Origin: Eubacteriales bacterium mix99
Lineage (GTDB): Bacteria > Bacillota > Clostridia > Caldicoprobacterales > DTU083
Assembly (NCBI GenBank): GCA_038396605.1
Contig: CP121690.1
Span: 1,892,500-1,956,499, forward strand
Reading direction: 5' to 3'
DNA length: 64,000 nucleotides
Part shown: one piece after another, positions 45,782 to 54,409 of the stretch
How positions within the stretch are numbered: the stretch's first letter is position 1
Layout of the letters: each line of letters starts with the position of its first letter
Program-made: the position numbers and the translations under genes
Notes under the pieces: generated by a model
Told to the model about the DNA's origin: nothing
The model's input: the letters and a program-made list of their open reading frames with translations, nothing else
Database searches by the model: none

Positions 45782-46741
45782 ATGAACTGGGTGGAAGCGA
45801 CAGTGGAAACCACGGCGATCGGTGCAGATATTGTGGCTCAGATATTTTATGAAATTCAGGTTCCGGGAGTTGTCATCGAGGGCCCGGAGGCAGTTCGCCG
45901 GGCGGAGCAGGAGTCGGGCGCCCGGGGTGATGCGGACCATTCCCTTTCCGATATGGAAGATACTGGAACGGAAGATGTGATACAGGTGAAGGCTTATATC
46001 AAAAGCGATGCCGCTCTGCATGACAAGCTGCAATTTGTAAAGGAGCGTCTCAGGCAGCTCCGGGAACAGGATTTTGGACTGGATCCGGGAACACTTCGGA
46101 TGTCCCTTGAAAATGTCCGCGCAGAAGACTGGACAAATAACTGGAAAAAGTACTTTAAACCAATCAAAGTCAGTGATCGGATTGTCATCAAACCCAGCTG
46201 GGAGCAGTATGAGAAGAAACCGGGGGAGAGGGTCCTGGAAATGGATCCGGGGATGGCTTTTGGCACCGGTACCCATGAGACAACCAGGCTTTGTATCCGG
46301 ATGATCGAGCGGTATCTGCAGCCCGGCAATACTGTGGTGGATATCGGATGCGGTACGGGGGTGCTGGCCATTTCGTCTGTCCTTCTGGGTGCGGCCCGGG
46401 CAGTTGCCGTGGATCTGGATGAAAATGCGGTCCGGGCAGCGAAGGAAAATATAAAGCGCAACCGGGTGGAGGATCGGGTGGAAGTCCGGAAAAGCAATCT
46501 GCTGGACGGGGTTCGGGGACAGTTTGATCTTGCGGTTTCCAACATCCTCGCAGAGACCATCCGGAAGCTTACCACATCCATAAGGGGAGTCCTGAAGCCG
46601 GGAGGCATTTTTCTTGCTTCGGGTTTGCTGTTGGATAATCTGCAGGAGGTAACCGATGCGATGCAGACAGCTGGATTGGATGTTATTGGAAAAGACGCCA
46701 TGGGTGACTGGGTCGCGGTGGCATGCAGGCGCAGTGCCTAA
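45782..46741 (+). CDS. prmA: Ribosomal protein L11 methyltransferase
   Basis: SAM-dependent enzyme that trimethylates L11. The 319-residue protein has an N-terminal substrate-recognition domain and a C-terminal methyltransferase fold with FGTGTHETTRL, VVDIGCGTGVLAISSVLLGA and the catalytic-loop VSNILAETIRKL. GGGGAGG precedes the ATG. It follows dnaJ by 88 nt, the classic dnaJ-prmA order. The rsmE gene that often follows is absent. Confidence 0.96.
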   Translation: MNWVEATVETTAIGADIVAQIFYEIQVPGVVIEGPEAVRRAEQESGARGDADHSLSDMEDTGTEDVIQVKAYIKSDAALHDKLQFVKERLRQLREQDFGLDPGTLRMSLENVRAEDWTNNWKKYFKPIKVSDRIVIKPSWEQYEKKPGERVLEMDPGMAFGTGTHETTRLCIRMIERYLQPGNTVVDIGCGTGVLAISSVLLGAARAVAVDLDENAVRAAKENIKRNRVEDRVEVRKSNLLDGVRGQFDLAVSNILAETIRKLTTSIRGVLKPGGIFLASGLLLDNLQEVTDAMQTAGLDVIGKDAMGDWVAVACRRSA

Positions 46742-46859
46742 GTGACGGCCCCGTGGCAGAATGTCCGCTGTTTCGGACCGGACTTTCCTGCTGCCGGAAG
46801 GTGCTGCCGGTACGGCATTGCCGTTTCCAGTAACGGACGGATAGGATGGAGGACAAGGA

Positions 46860-48206
46860 ATGGAAGCAACATCCTTGAAGAGGGTTGCGTTTTATACTCT
46901 GGGATGTAAGACAAATCAATATGATTCGGAGGCCATGAAGGAGCGGTTTCTGGAAAGAGGCTATCGTGTTGTGGATTTCCGGGAAGATTCCGACGTTTAT
47001 GTGGTGAATACCTGTACCGTAACGAATCTGGGCGAAAGGAAATCCCGACAGATGATTCACAGGGCACATCGGAGGAATCCCGATGCAGTCATTGCCGTTG
47101 TGGGATGCTATGCCCAGCAGGCGGCAGAGGAGGTCCTTGCCATACCCGGGGTCCGGGTGGCGTTGGGGACAAACAGCCGGAACTGCATCGTGGACTGTGT
47201 GGAAAGGTCACAGGCCATAAAGGCTCCCGTCAGTTGTGTGGAGAATATCCGGGAGGCCCGGGAGTTCGAAGACATGCCTATCCATGCCTTTGCCGGAAAA
47301 ACCCGGGCTGCATTGAAAATTCAGGAAGGATGCAGCCAGTTTTGCACGTATTGCATTATCCCTTATGTACGGGGGCCAATCCGAAGCAGAAATCCGGAAA
47401 GCATCCGGAAGGAAGCAGAGCGCTTGTCGGAAGCGGGATTTCGGGAAATTGTACTGACCGGCATTCATATTGCCTCCTATGGAAGGGACCGGCAAAACAC
47501 GGGGGGTACCGATTTGCTGGCCTTGCTGAAGGACCTTCATACGATTCGGGGCATCGAAAGAATACGGCTCGGCTCTTTGGAGCCTACCCTGCTTACGGAT
47601 AAATTCGTAAATGAAGCCCGGGATCTGCCGAAAATATGCCGGCATTACCATATCTCCCTGCAGAGCGGATGCGATGCAACCCTGAAGCGGATGAACCGGA
47701 GATATACCACAGCGGAATATCGGGAAATTGTCCGGCGCCTGCGATGCGCCATTCCGGAAGTCGCTGTTACGACTGACATTATGGTAGGCTTTCCGGGAGA
47801 AACGGAAGAGGAGTTTGCTGCCACCTGTGCATTTGCCGAATCCATGGAATTCAGCAAAATTCACGTATTTCCCTATTCCCCCAGGGAGGGAACGCCGGCG
47901 GCGTCCTTTGAACATCAGGTTCCCCCGGAAGTCAGGGAATGCCGGAGCCGGAAAATGGTGGCTCTGAGCCGGAAGCTGGAACAGAACTATATGGAGCAGT
48001 TTATCGGCCGGAGGGGGATCGTTTTGTTTGAAAAGGCATATAACGGTAAAGAAGGGCTTATGGAAGGACATACGGATCATTATATCAAGGCTCTGGTACC
48101 AGGCGGGCCGGAGCTGGAAGGGAAATTGCTGCCGGTACTCTTCGGCGGAAGGGAGAAGGACTGTCTGACCGGTCATGTTACCGGAACGGATGCCCGACAG
48201 CCCTGA
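46860..48206 (+). CDS. mtaB: tRNA t6A37 methylthiotransferase MtaB
   Basis: Radical-SAM enzyme that converts t6A37 of tRNA to ms2t6A. The 448-residue protein has an N-terminal MTTase domain with LGCKTNQYDSE and two more cluster cysteines (NTCTV, GCYAQ), the radical-SAM motif EGCSQFCTYCIIPYVRG, and a C-terminal TRAM domain. GGATGGAGG precedes the ATG. It lies downstream of prmA, with 118 nt of non-coding sequence where many relatives have rsmE. Confidence 0.95.
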   Translation: MEATSLKRVAFYTLGCKTNQYDSEAMKERFLERGYRVVDFREDSDVYVVNTCTVTNLGERKSRQMIHRAHRRNPDAVIAVVGCYAQQAAEEVLAIPGVRVALGTNSRNCIVDCVERSQAIKAPVSCVENIREAREFEDMPIHAFAGKTRAALKIQEGCSQFCTYCIIPYVRGPIRSRNPESIRKEAERLSEAGFREIVLTGIHIASYGRDRQNTGGTDLLALLKDLHTIRGIERIRLGSLEPTLLTDKFVNEARDLPKICRHYHISLQSGCDATLKRMNRRYTTAEYREIVRRLRCAIPEVAVTTDIMVGFPGETEEEFAATCAFAESMEFSKIHVFPYSPREGTPAASFEHQVPPEVRECRSRKMVALSRKLEQNYMEQFIGRRGIVLFEKAYNGKEGLMEGHTDHYIKALVPGGPELEGKLLPVLFGGREKDCLTGHVTGTDARQP

Positions 48207-48362
48207 CAGCGGATCGCCATTGTTCCGGCGGCATCATGGCCGGCATTTCGGAAGGTTTGCGGTGTAATGATTCGGTACGGTATCGCCGATGGGAAACGGT
48301 TCCGTGCTTCCGGGGAAACCAACAGTATCAAAGGAAAGAGAAAAAAGAGAAGGAGGAGCTGT

Positions 48363-48710
48363 ATGGAGGATTGTTTGTTTTGCAGAATTGTAAACCGGGA
48401 GATTCCGTCCCGGATTGTGTATGAGGATGAGGATGTACTGGGATTTTATGATATTGAGCCAATCGCGCCGGTTCATGTGTTGCTGATCCCGAAAATACAT
48501 ATAGCCTCTCTGAATGAGCTGACCGATGAACACAACGATCGGATCGCCCATCTGACCCGTGTCATACCGGAAGTGGCGGAGAAACTGGGCATCCGGGAAA
48601 GTGGTTATCGCGTGGTTGTCAACTGTGGGAAGGATTCCGGACAGGCAGTGCCCCACCTGCATTATCACATCCTGGGAGGCAAAGCGCTGAAAAACAATTT
48701 TGGCTCGTAA
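48363..48710 (+). CDS. HIT-family nucleotide phosphoramidase
   Basis: Small histidine-triad hydrolase of 115 residues, HinT/PKCI-like. Seen are the N-terminal CLFCRIVNREIPSRIVYED with the CxxC pair, and the catalytic triad HLHYHILGG near the C-terminus. The ATG follows AAGGAGGAG. Its position between mtaB and rpsU is conserved in Firmicutes. It likely cleaves AMP-linked phosphoramidates; physiological substrate unknown. Confidence 0.94.
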   Translation: MEDCLFCRIVNREIPSRIVYEDEDVLGFYDIEPIAPVHVLLIPKIHIASLNELTDEHNDRIAHLTRVIPEVAEKLGIRESGYRVVVNCGKDSGQAVPHLHYHILGGKALKNNFGS

Positions 48711-48727
48711 AATTACGGCAGGAACGG

Positions 48728-48757
48728 TTGACATGGTAAATTGCAATGAGGTATAAT
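48728..48757 (+). promoter_or_regulatory. Sigma-A promoter of rpsU-yqeY
   Basis: TTGACA (48728-48733), 18-nt spacer, TATAAT (48752-48757). The leader is about 80 nt. Confidence 0.8.
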
Positions 48758-48842
48758 ATACTATGTTGTAGTTTCTATATATTTCCCATAGTTTACCGCC
48801 CGATTGAGGGGTAATTGTGCTAGCGGAGGGAGGGAAAGCAAG

Positions 48843-49016
48843 ATGTCTGAGATCAGAGTAGGGGAAAACGAATCATTGGAGAGCGCTTTGAAACGATTTA
48901 AGAAAAAATGCTCCAAAGCTGGCGTCATGGCGGAAGTGCGCAGAAGAGAACACTATGAAAAGCCCAGTGTCCGGAGGAAGAAGAAATCAGAGGCTGCTCG
49001 CAAGAGAAAGTATTAG
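48843..49016 (+). CDS. rpsU: Ribosomal protein S21
   Basis: A 57-residue, strongly basic small-subunit protein near the mRNA exit platform. The sequence [20 protein letters not shown] and the C-terminal [12 protein letters not shown] are typical. GGAGGGAGG precedes the ATG. yqeY starts 12 nt after the stop, as in most Firmicutes. Confidence 0.97.
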   Translation: MSEIRVGENESLESALKRFKKKCSKAGVMAEVRRREHYEKPSVRRKKKSEAARKRKY

Positions 49017-49028
49017 GAAGTGTTGGAA

Positions 49029-49472
49029 ATGTCCCTTAAAGACCGATTGCTGGAAGATATGAAATCTGCCATGAAAGAGAAGGATACCATCCGAAAGTCG
49101 ACCATTACCATGGTTCGTGCCTCCATCCTTCAAAAGGAAAAGGACGAAAAAGTCAAACTGGACGATGCTGGGGTGGTTGGGATCATTGCGAAGGAAGTCA
49201 AACAGCGCAGGGATTCCATTCCGGAGTTTGAGAGGGGGAATCGCCCCGATTTGGTTGACAAGCTCAACACGGAAATCAACATATTGATGGAGTACCTTCC
49301 TCAACAGCTGACAGAGAAGGAAATTGAGAAAATTGTCGTGCAGACGATTTCCGAGGTCGGCGCCACAGGCATGAAAGATATGGGAAAGGTTATGGGAGCT
49401 CTGATGCCCAGGCTGAAAGGCAGGGCGGATGGCAAGCTGATCAACGGAATTGTAAGGAAACATTTGCAATAA
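49029..49472 (+). CDS. yqeY: GatB/YqeY-domain protein
   Basis: A 147-residue helical protein related to the tail domain of the GatB amidotransferase subunit; a tRNA-linked role is usual but unproven. Features: SLKDRLLEDMKSAMKEKD at the start, EFERGNRPDLVDKLNTEI and the C-terminal MGALMPRLKGRADGKLINGI. I chose the ATG at 49029 over a GTG at 49020, matching the family N-terminus. A terminator follows immediately. Confidence 0.94.
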   Translation: MSLKDRLLEDMKSAMKEKDTIRKSTITMVRASILQKEKDEKVKLDDAGVVGIIAKEVKQRRDSIPEFERGNRPDLVDKLNTEINILMEYLPQQLTEKEIEKIVVQTISEVGATGMKDMGKVMGALMPRLKGRADGKLINGIVRKHLQ

Positions 49473-49473
49473 T

Positions 49474-49502
49474 AAAAGCCCGGTGTTTGTCCGGGCTTTT
49501 TT
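49474..49502 (+). terminator. Rho-independent terminator of rpsU-yqeY
   Basis: AAAAGCCCGG pairs with CCGGGCTTTT across a short loop and is followed by more T residues. Confidence 0.9.
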
Positions 49503-49530
49503 GGTACAAACATGGGAACGGGGTGATGGA

Positions 49531-50334
49531 ATGAAACAGAGGACATGGATTGTTTTTATTCTGGCGGGACTGCTGCTTTGGATGAGCCTGCCGAATCCTG
49601 CTTTTGCTGCAAACAGCCGACAAACCGGATCCGTTGTTTTTCTGAAAGTCGGGACGGATCCGGATGCTTCCACCCGGACTGTTGAGTTTTTGACACGTCC
49701 TGAAGTATCTACTGCTCTGCTGATTCTTGCCATTCTCGCCATGGTGACGGAGATATTTGCCCAGGGCTTTGGGCTTCCCGGCCTGATCAGCATTGTTGCC
49801 TTTGCCCTGTATTTTGGCGGAGGCTTTCTTGCCGGTAGTGCGGAATGGTGGCCCGTCCTGCTGTTTCTTATCGGAGCGATACTGCTCGTGGTTGAAACGG
49901 TGATACCGGGGTTCGGAATTTTTGGCGTCAGCGGCATTGCAGCATTGCTTGTCGGTGTTGTGTTTGCTGCTCCTACTCCCAGGCAGGGAATCGTCAGTCT
50001 GTGCATTGCTCTTGCTGCTGCAGCTGTGCTGATCCCCATTCTTTACAAGCTTCTGGGAGGGCCTGTATTTTCCCGGCGTTTTGTCCTTCACGAAGCGGAA
50101 ACAGCGGACAGGGGATATATCAGCAAGGAACCGGATACCGGGCTGGTAGGCAAAGTTGGAGAGGTCCTGGCTCCCCTGCGGCCTTCCGGGGCGATCCGGG
50201 TTGACGGAAGAAATATGGATGCCCAGTCCGATGGCCAGTACCTTCCGACAGGCACCCGGATCCGGGTTGTCCGGGTGGAAGGAGCGAAAATTGTTGTTGA
50301 GCCGGTGGCAGAGCAGAAGGATTGTGAAAGCTGA
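49531..50334 (+). CDS. Short NfeD-type membrane protein
   Basis: A 267-residue membrane protein. It has a cleavable-looking signal peptide (about 1-27, ending PAFAA), a 25-residue outside stretch, about four membrane helices (60-180) and a C-terminal soluble OB-like NfeD domain with [19 protein letters not shown]. The ClpP-like protease domain of long NfeD proteins is absent. GGGGTGATGG precedes the ATG. It lies 32 nt before floA, the standard NfeD-flotillin pair of membrane microdomains. Confidence 0.88.
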   Translation: MKQRTWIVFILAGLLLWMSLPNPAFAANSRQTGSVVFLKVGTDPDASTRTVEFLTRPEVSTALLILAILAMVTEIFAQGFGLPGLISIVAFALYFGGGFLAGSAEWWPVLLFLIGAILLVVETVIPGFGIFGVSGIAALLVGVVFAAPTPRQGIVSLCIALAAAAVLIPILYKLLGGPVFSRRFVLHEAETADRGYISKEPDTGLVGKVGEVLAPLRPSGAIRVDGRNMDAQSDGQYLPTGTRIRVVRVEGAKIVVEPVAEQKDCES

Positions 50335-50366
50335 GCCGGCATCATATAAAAAAAGGGGGAAAATTC

Positions 50367-51356
50367 ATGCAGATATTGATTCCAATTATCGTGATTGTTG
50401 TTGTCTTTGTCGTGGCTCTCATTCTGGCTTTTGTACCGCTTGGTCTGTGGATATCCGCCCGTGCAGCCGATGTCCGGATCGGTATTTTCAATCTCATTGG
50501 TATGCGTCTGCGCCGTGTGGTCCCGTCCAGGATTGTCAATCCGTTGATCAAGGCCACCAAGGCAGGGATTGCAGTCAGTGTGGACAAATTGGAAGCGCAT
50601 TATCTGGCGGGCGGGAATGTGGACCGCGTTGTCAATGCGTTGATTGCAGCACAAAGAGCTGATATTCCACTGGAGTTTCAGCGGGCAGCCGCCATTGATC
50701 TGGCCGGAAGGGATGTTCTGGAGGCCGTACAGATGAGCGTCAATCCAAGGGTCCTGGAGACGCCTCAGGTTTCCGCGATGGCAAAGGACGGCATCGAGGT
50801 CATCGTCAAGGCAAGAGTGACGGTCCGGGCCAATATTGACCGGCTGGTGGGCGGCGCCGGGGAAGAGACGATCCTGGCCCGTGTCGGGGAAGGCATTGTC
50901 ACCACCGTTGGTTCCTCGGTATCGCATAAAGCGGTATTGGAGAATCCGGACAGCATTTCCCAGACAGTACTGAATAAGAGTCTTCATTCCGGAACGGCGT
51001 TTGAAATCCTGTCCATTGACATAGCCGATGTGGACGTGGGCAGAAATATCGGTGCCCAGCTTCAGACGGATCAGGCGGAAGCGGATAAACGGATTGCTCA
51101 GGCCAAGGCGGAGGAAAGAAGAGCCATGGCGGTTGCCAAGGAGCAGGAGATGAAGGCAGCTGTTCAGGAGATGAAGGCCAAGGTCGTGGAAGCGGAGGCG
51201 GAAGTACCCAAAGCGATGGCTTCTGCCCTTCGGGAAGGAAAACTGGGCGTGATGGACTATTACAATATGAAAAATGTGATGGCGGATACCGGGATGCGGG
51301 ATTCCATATCCAGAATGGGCAAGGAGGAAACTCCGCCGGACATTAAGAAAAAATAA
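50367..51356 (+). CDS. floA: Flotillin-like protein FloA
   Basis: Scaffold protein of functional membrane microdomains. The 329-residue protein begins with a membrane hairpin ([20 protein letters not shown]) instead of a full crossing pair, then an SPFH domain ([20 protein letters not shown]), and a flotillin helical region rich in Ala/Glu/Lys (about 225-290) that drives oligomerisation. AAGGGGG precedes the ATG. It forms an operon with the NfeD-type gene upstream. Confidence 0.94.
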   Translation: MQILIPIIVIVVVFVVALILAFVPLGLWISARAADVRIGIFNLIGMRLRRVVPSRIVNPLIKATKAGIAVSVDKLEAHYLAGGNVDRVVNALIAAQRADIPLEFQRAAAIDLAGRDVLEAVQMSVNPRVLETPQVSAMAKDGIEVIVKARVTVRANIDRLVGGAGEETILARVGEGIVTTVGSSVSHKAVLENPDSISQTVLNKSLHSGTAFEILSIDIADVDVGRNIGAQLQTDQAEADKRIAQAKAEERRAMAVAKEQEMKAAVQEMKAKVVEAEAEVPKAMASALREGKLGVMDYYNMKNVMADTGMRDSISRMGKEETPPDIKKK

Positions 51357-51380
51357 ACCGCATTCAAAGGGGGACCATGT

Positions 51381-51803
51381 ATGGCGACCATTCTGATGTT
51401 TGTTATATTTGGAATTATAATCCTGCGTTCGGTGAAGCGGACGCGTTCCTCCTCTCCGCCTCCGAACCGGTCGGCGTTTCCGCCCGGGAAATCACCGCAC
51501 CCGTCGGCGGTTTCACCCGGGTATCCGATGAAGACAAAAGCTCACACCACAAAGGCTCATGCCGGGGATTCGTCTTTCCGCCGGCAGGTCGCTGCGGCGA
51601 AAGTTTCGGAGCCTTTATCCGGAAGCGGGACATTTTCATCGGAGTCTGAGAATGTGGGGGAAATCCCCATTCAGATCGTTTCCCTCGATGAGGAAAAAAA
51701 GAAGCACCACGGGCTGGACCTTTCGGAAAGCGGAATCCTGAACGGCATCATTCTTTCGGAAATCCTGGGCCCGCCCATGGCACGGAGAAACCGGATCCGG
51801 TGA
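51381..51803 (+). CDS. Unrecognised small protein with membrane anchor
   Basis: A 140-residue protein, family not recognised. One N-terminal hydrophobic segment (about 2-16) is followed by a Pro/Ser/Lys-rich disordered region and a conserved-looking C-terminal motif GILNGIILSEILGPPMARR. AAAGGGGGACC precedes the ATG. It occupies the place between floA and yqfC, where B. subtilis has the tiny yqfB. A membrane-microdomain or sporulation link is only positional. Confidence 0.65.
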   Translation: MATILMFVIFGIIILRSVKRTRSSSPPPNRSAFPPGKSPHPSAVSPGYPMKTKAHTTKAHAGDSSFRRQVAAAKVSEPLSGSGTFSSESENVGEIPIQIVSLDEEKKKHHGLDLSESGILNGIILSEILGPPMARRNRIR

Positions 51804-51926
51804 TTGCAGGGACAAAGGTCCCGGCCGAATCAACATAACAATATGGAAATCCTGAAAAACTGGAATGAGGGGATCATTCTAGTTTTTTCTTTTTGCGCAT
51901 ATGATCTATTGACGGGAGGTGTATTT

Positions 51927-52205
51927 ATGCGCAGAAAAAGATTGGAAGATGCGAAATCCACGGTATCCGAAATGTTTGACCTTCCCAGGGAAATCATGCT
52001 GAATCTGCCCAGGATCACCATGATCGGCAGTAATCAGATGATTGTGGAAAACCATAAAGGCGTCATTGAATATACACCGGAAAGGATACGGGTCAATTCC
52101 TCCATTGGGGTGATACGGGTTCAGGGAAAGGATATGAAGCTGAAGAATATTGCCACGGACGATATCATGATCACCGGCGGAATGAAGGCAATCGAATTTA
52201 TTTAG
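51927..52205 (+). CDS. yqfC: Sporulation protein YqfC
   Basis: A 92-residue protein of the YabP/YqfC family, expressed in the mother cell under sigma-E in Bacillus. Visible is DLPREIMLNLPRITMIGSNQ then VENHKGVIEYTPERIRV, and a Gly-rich finish. GGGAGGTG precedes the ATG. yqfD follows 13 nt later, in the usual pairing. Exact function is unknown in the family. Confidence 0.92.
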   Translation: MRRKRLEDAKSTVSEMFDLPREIMLNLPRITMIGSNQMIVENHKGVIEYTPERIRVNSSIGVIRVQGKDMKLKNIATDDIMITGGMKAIEFI

Positions 52206-52218
52206 GAGAGAAAACGGA

Positions 52219-53379
52219 ATGATCTTTTATATACTGTGGAATTATCTGGTTGGTTACGTGAAGATCCGGGTGGACGGGTTATCCCTGGAAAAGTTCATTA
52301 ACCTGACGGTCAGTAAAGGAATCCGCCTTTGGGGAATCAATCGGGAGAGCTATACTTCCCTGACAGCCAATATCGGCATGCGTGATTTTCACCAGCTTCA
52401 TTCCATATCCCATAAAACACGATGCAGGATACGGATTGAGGAAAAGCGCGGGCTTCCCTTTGTCATGCATCGATATCGGCACAGAAAAATGCTGGCGGTT
52501 GGTATGATTGCTTTCCTGGCCATATTATATGGCTTTTCCTGCTTTATCTGGACTGTCGATGTGCAAGGAACAAAGAAGGTGGATCCCCGGACGGTTCGGA
52601 AAGAGCTGGACTCCCTTGGAATCCGCCCGGGTGTGTATAAAAGGAATATTAATACCATGTCCGTTGAAAATTCCCTGATCGTTACCATTCCGGAGTTATC
52701 CTGGGCCAGTCTGGAGATCAAGGGAAGCCGGGCCATCCTGCGGGTAAGGGAATCGACGCAGCCGCCGGATTTTGTGGACAAGGAAACGCCGTCGGATATC
52801 ATTGCTTCCAGGGACGGCATTATTCAGAATATGATTGTTCTGGACGGTCAGGCAGTGGTGGAGGAAGGGCAGACCGTCCGCAGAGGTCAGCTTCTGGTAA
52901 CCGGCATCATAGACCATCCGGATTCGATTGGTTTACGGTATGTTCATTCCATGGGTCAGATCAAGGCCAGGACCTGGTATGAGGATACGGCGGAACTGTC
53001 GTTGAAGCAGCCATACCGGCAGAGAACGGGCCGCAGCGCGCAAATGAAATATATTGGGTGGAACAGGTTTAAGGTTCCTTATCGCAAGGAGGAAATTCCC
53101 TTTGAGGATTATGATGTGGAGGTCCGGGAAGATGGGATCCTGATTACCGAGACCTATTATGAGGTAAAAAAGATTCATTGGGAGCAGGACAGGGAACTGG
53201 CAAAGGAGAAGGTGAAAGAGCTTATTGAGGAAAAAATCCGGGAGAAAATACCGCAGGGAGCGAAAGTGATTGACAAAAAGTTCAAATACGATATGATAGA
53301 AGGAGAGAAACTGACTGCCCTGGTTTATATTGAAGCACTGGAAGATATCGGGCAGCAGCGGACAATTGAGATACAATAG
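52219..53379 (+). CDS. yqfD: Sporulation protein YqfD
   Basis: A 386-residue membrane protein of the YqfD family. The N-terminal cytoplasmic part has LEKFINLTVSKGIRLWGINR, a single membrane segment lies at about 94-112, and the outside region contains a POTRA-like stretch (VDVQGTKKVDPRTVRKEL) and the VEEGQTVRRGQLLVTGIID lipoyl-like element. GGAGAG precedes the ATG. It probably works with YqfC in the mother cell during sporulation. Confidence 0.92.
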   Translation: MIFYILWNYLVGYVKIRVDGLSLEKFINLTVSKGIRLWGINRESYTSLTANIGMRDFHQLHSISHKTRCRIRIEEKRGLPFVMHRYRHRKMLAVGMIAFLAILYGFSCFIWTVDVQGTKKVDPRTVRKELDSLGIRPGVYKRNINTMSVENSLIVTIPELSWASLEIKGSRAILRVRESTQPPDFVDKETPSDIIASRDGIIQNMIVLDGQAVVEEGQTVRRGQLLVTGIIDHPDSIGLRYVHSMGQIKARTWYEDTAELSLKQPYRQRTGRSAQMKYIGWNRFKVPYRKEEIPFEDYDVEVREDGILITETYYEVKKIHWEQDRELAKEKVKELIEEKIREKIPQGAKVIDKKFKYDMIEGEKLTALVYIEALEDIGQQRTIEIQ

Positions 53380-53392
53380 GAGGATTTCGCGT

Positions 53393-54409
53393 TTGAAGAG
53401 CTCGTTGCATGAGCAGGTAATGGACATTGGCAGCATAGAGGCACTGATGGCTCTTTTCGGGAATTTTGATCAGAATATAAAATTCATTGAGGAGGAGGTT
53501 GGTGTAAAAATCACCGCCAGGGCAACCCGGCTCGAGATTACCGGGGAGGAGGAGCGGGTGAAGCTGGCGGTCCGCGTTATACAGGAACTCCTGGATATGA
53601 TCCAAAATCATGAGACCCTGAATATTTCCAGGATCGATTATGCCATACAGCTGGCCCGTTCCGGCAAGGAAGATGTGATCCATGAGCTGATGACCGATGT
53701 GATCTGCGTCAACAACAGGGGACAGCAGGTCCGATGCAAAACTCTGGGGCAGAAGCGGTATGTGCAGGCCATTTCCCAAAATGATATTGTTTTCGGGATT
53801 GGGCCGGCCGGTACGGGGAAAACCTATCTGGCCATGGCTATGGCCGTTACCGCTTTCCGGAACAAGGAAGTCCGCCGGATTGTGCTGACCCGTCCGGCAG
53901 TGGAGGCGGGCGAGAAGCTGGGCTTTCTTCCCGGCGATCTGCAGAACAAGGTTGATCCCTATCTGCGGCCGCTTTACGATGCCCTGTATGACCTGCTGGG
54001 AACGGAGACCTATAACAAGCTGATGGAGCGGGGCGTCATCGAAATCGCTCCCCTGGCTTATATGAGGGGACGTACTCTGGATGATTCCTTTATCATTCTG
54101 GATGAAGCGCAGAATACGACCTCTGAGCAGATGAAGATGTTTTTGACGCGGCTCGGACAGGGCTCCAGGGCTATCGTTACCGGAGATATTACGCAGATGG
54201 ATCTGCCATCAGGGAAGAAATCCGGGCTGGTGGAAGCCTCCCATATTCTGCAGGGGATCAAGGGGCTGGAGTTTGTTTACCTGACTCACAAGGATGTTGT
54301 TCGGCATGAGCTGGTGATGCGGATTATCGAAGCCTATGGGCGTTATGAAAAGAAAACGCAAATGGGGGGAAGAACAAAAAAGCAAACCGGAGAGGAGAAT
54401 AAGAAATGA
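53393..54409 (+). CDS. phoH: PhoH-family ATPase
   Basis: RNA-linked P-loop ATPase of 338 residues. An N-terminal KH-like portion precedes the ATPase domain with Walker A GPAGTGKTYLAMAMAV, the RPAVEAGEKLGFLPGDL segment and Walker B FIILDEAQNTT. The start is TTG at 53393, 9 nt after AGGAGG, giving MKSSLHEQ; a longer upstream frame overlaps yqfD. It overlaps the next gene by ATGA and in Firmicutes is associated with ybeY and RNA processing. Confidence 0.94.
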   Translation: MKSSLHEQVMDIGSIEALMALFGNFDQNIKFIEEEVGVKITARATRLEITGEEERVKLAVRVIQELLDMIQNHETLNISRIDYAIQLARSGKEDVIHELMTDVICVNNRGQQVRCKTLGQKRYVQAISQNDIVFGIGPAGTGKTYLAMAMAVTAFRNKEVRRIVLTRPAVEAGEKLGFLPGDLQNKVDPYLRPLYDALYDLLGTETYNKLMERGVIEIAPLAYMRGRTLDDSFIILDEAQNTTSEQMKMFLTRLGQGSRAIVTGDITQMDLPSGKKSGLVEASHILQGIKGLEFVYLTHKDVVRHELVMRIIEAYGRYEKKTQMGGRTKKQTGEENKK

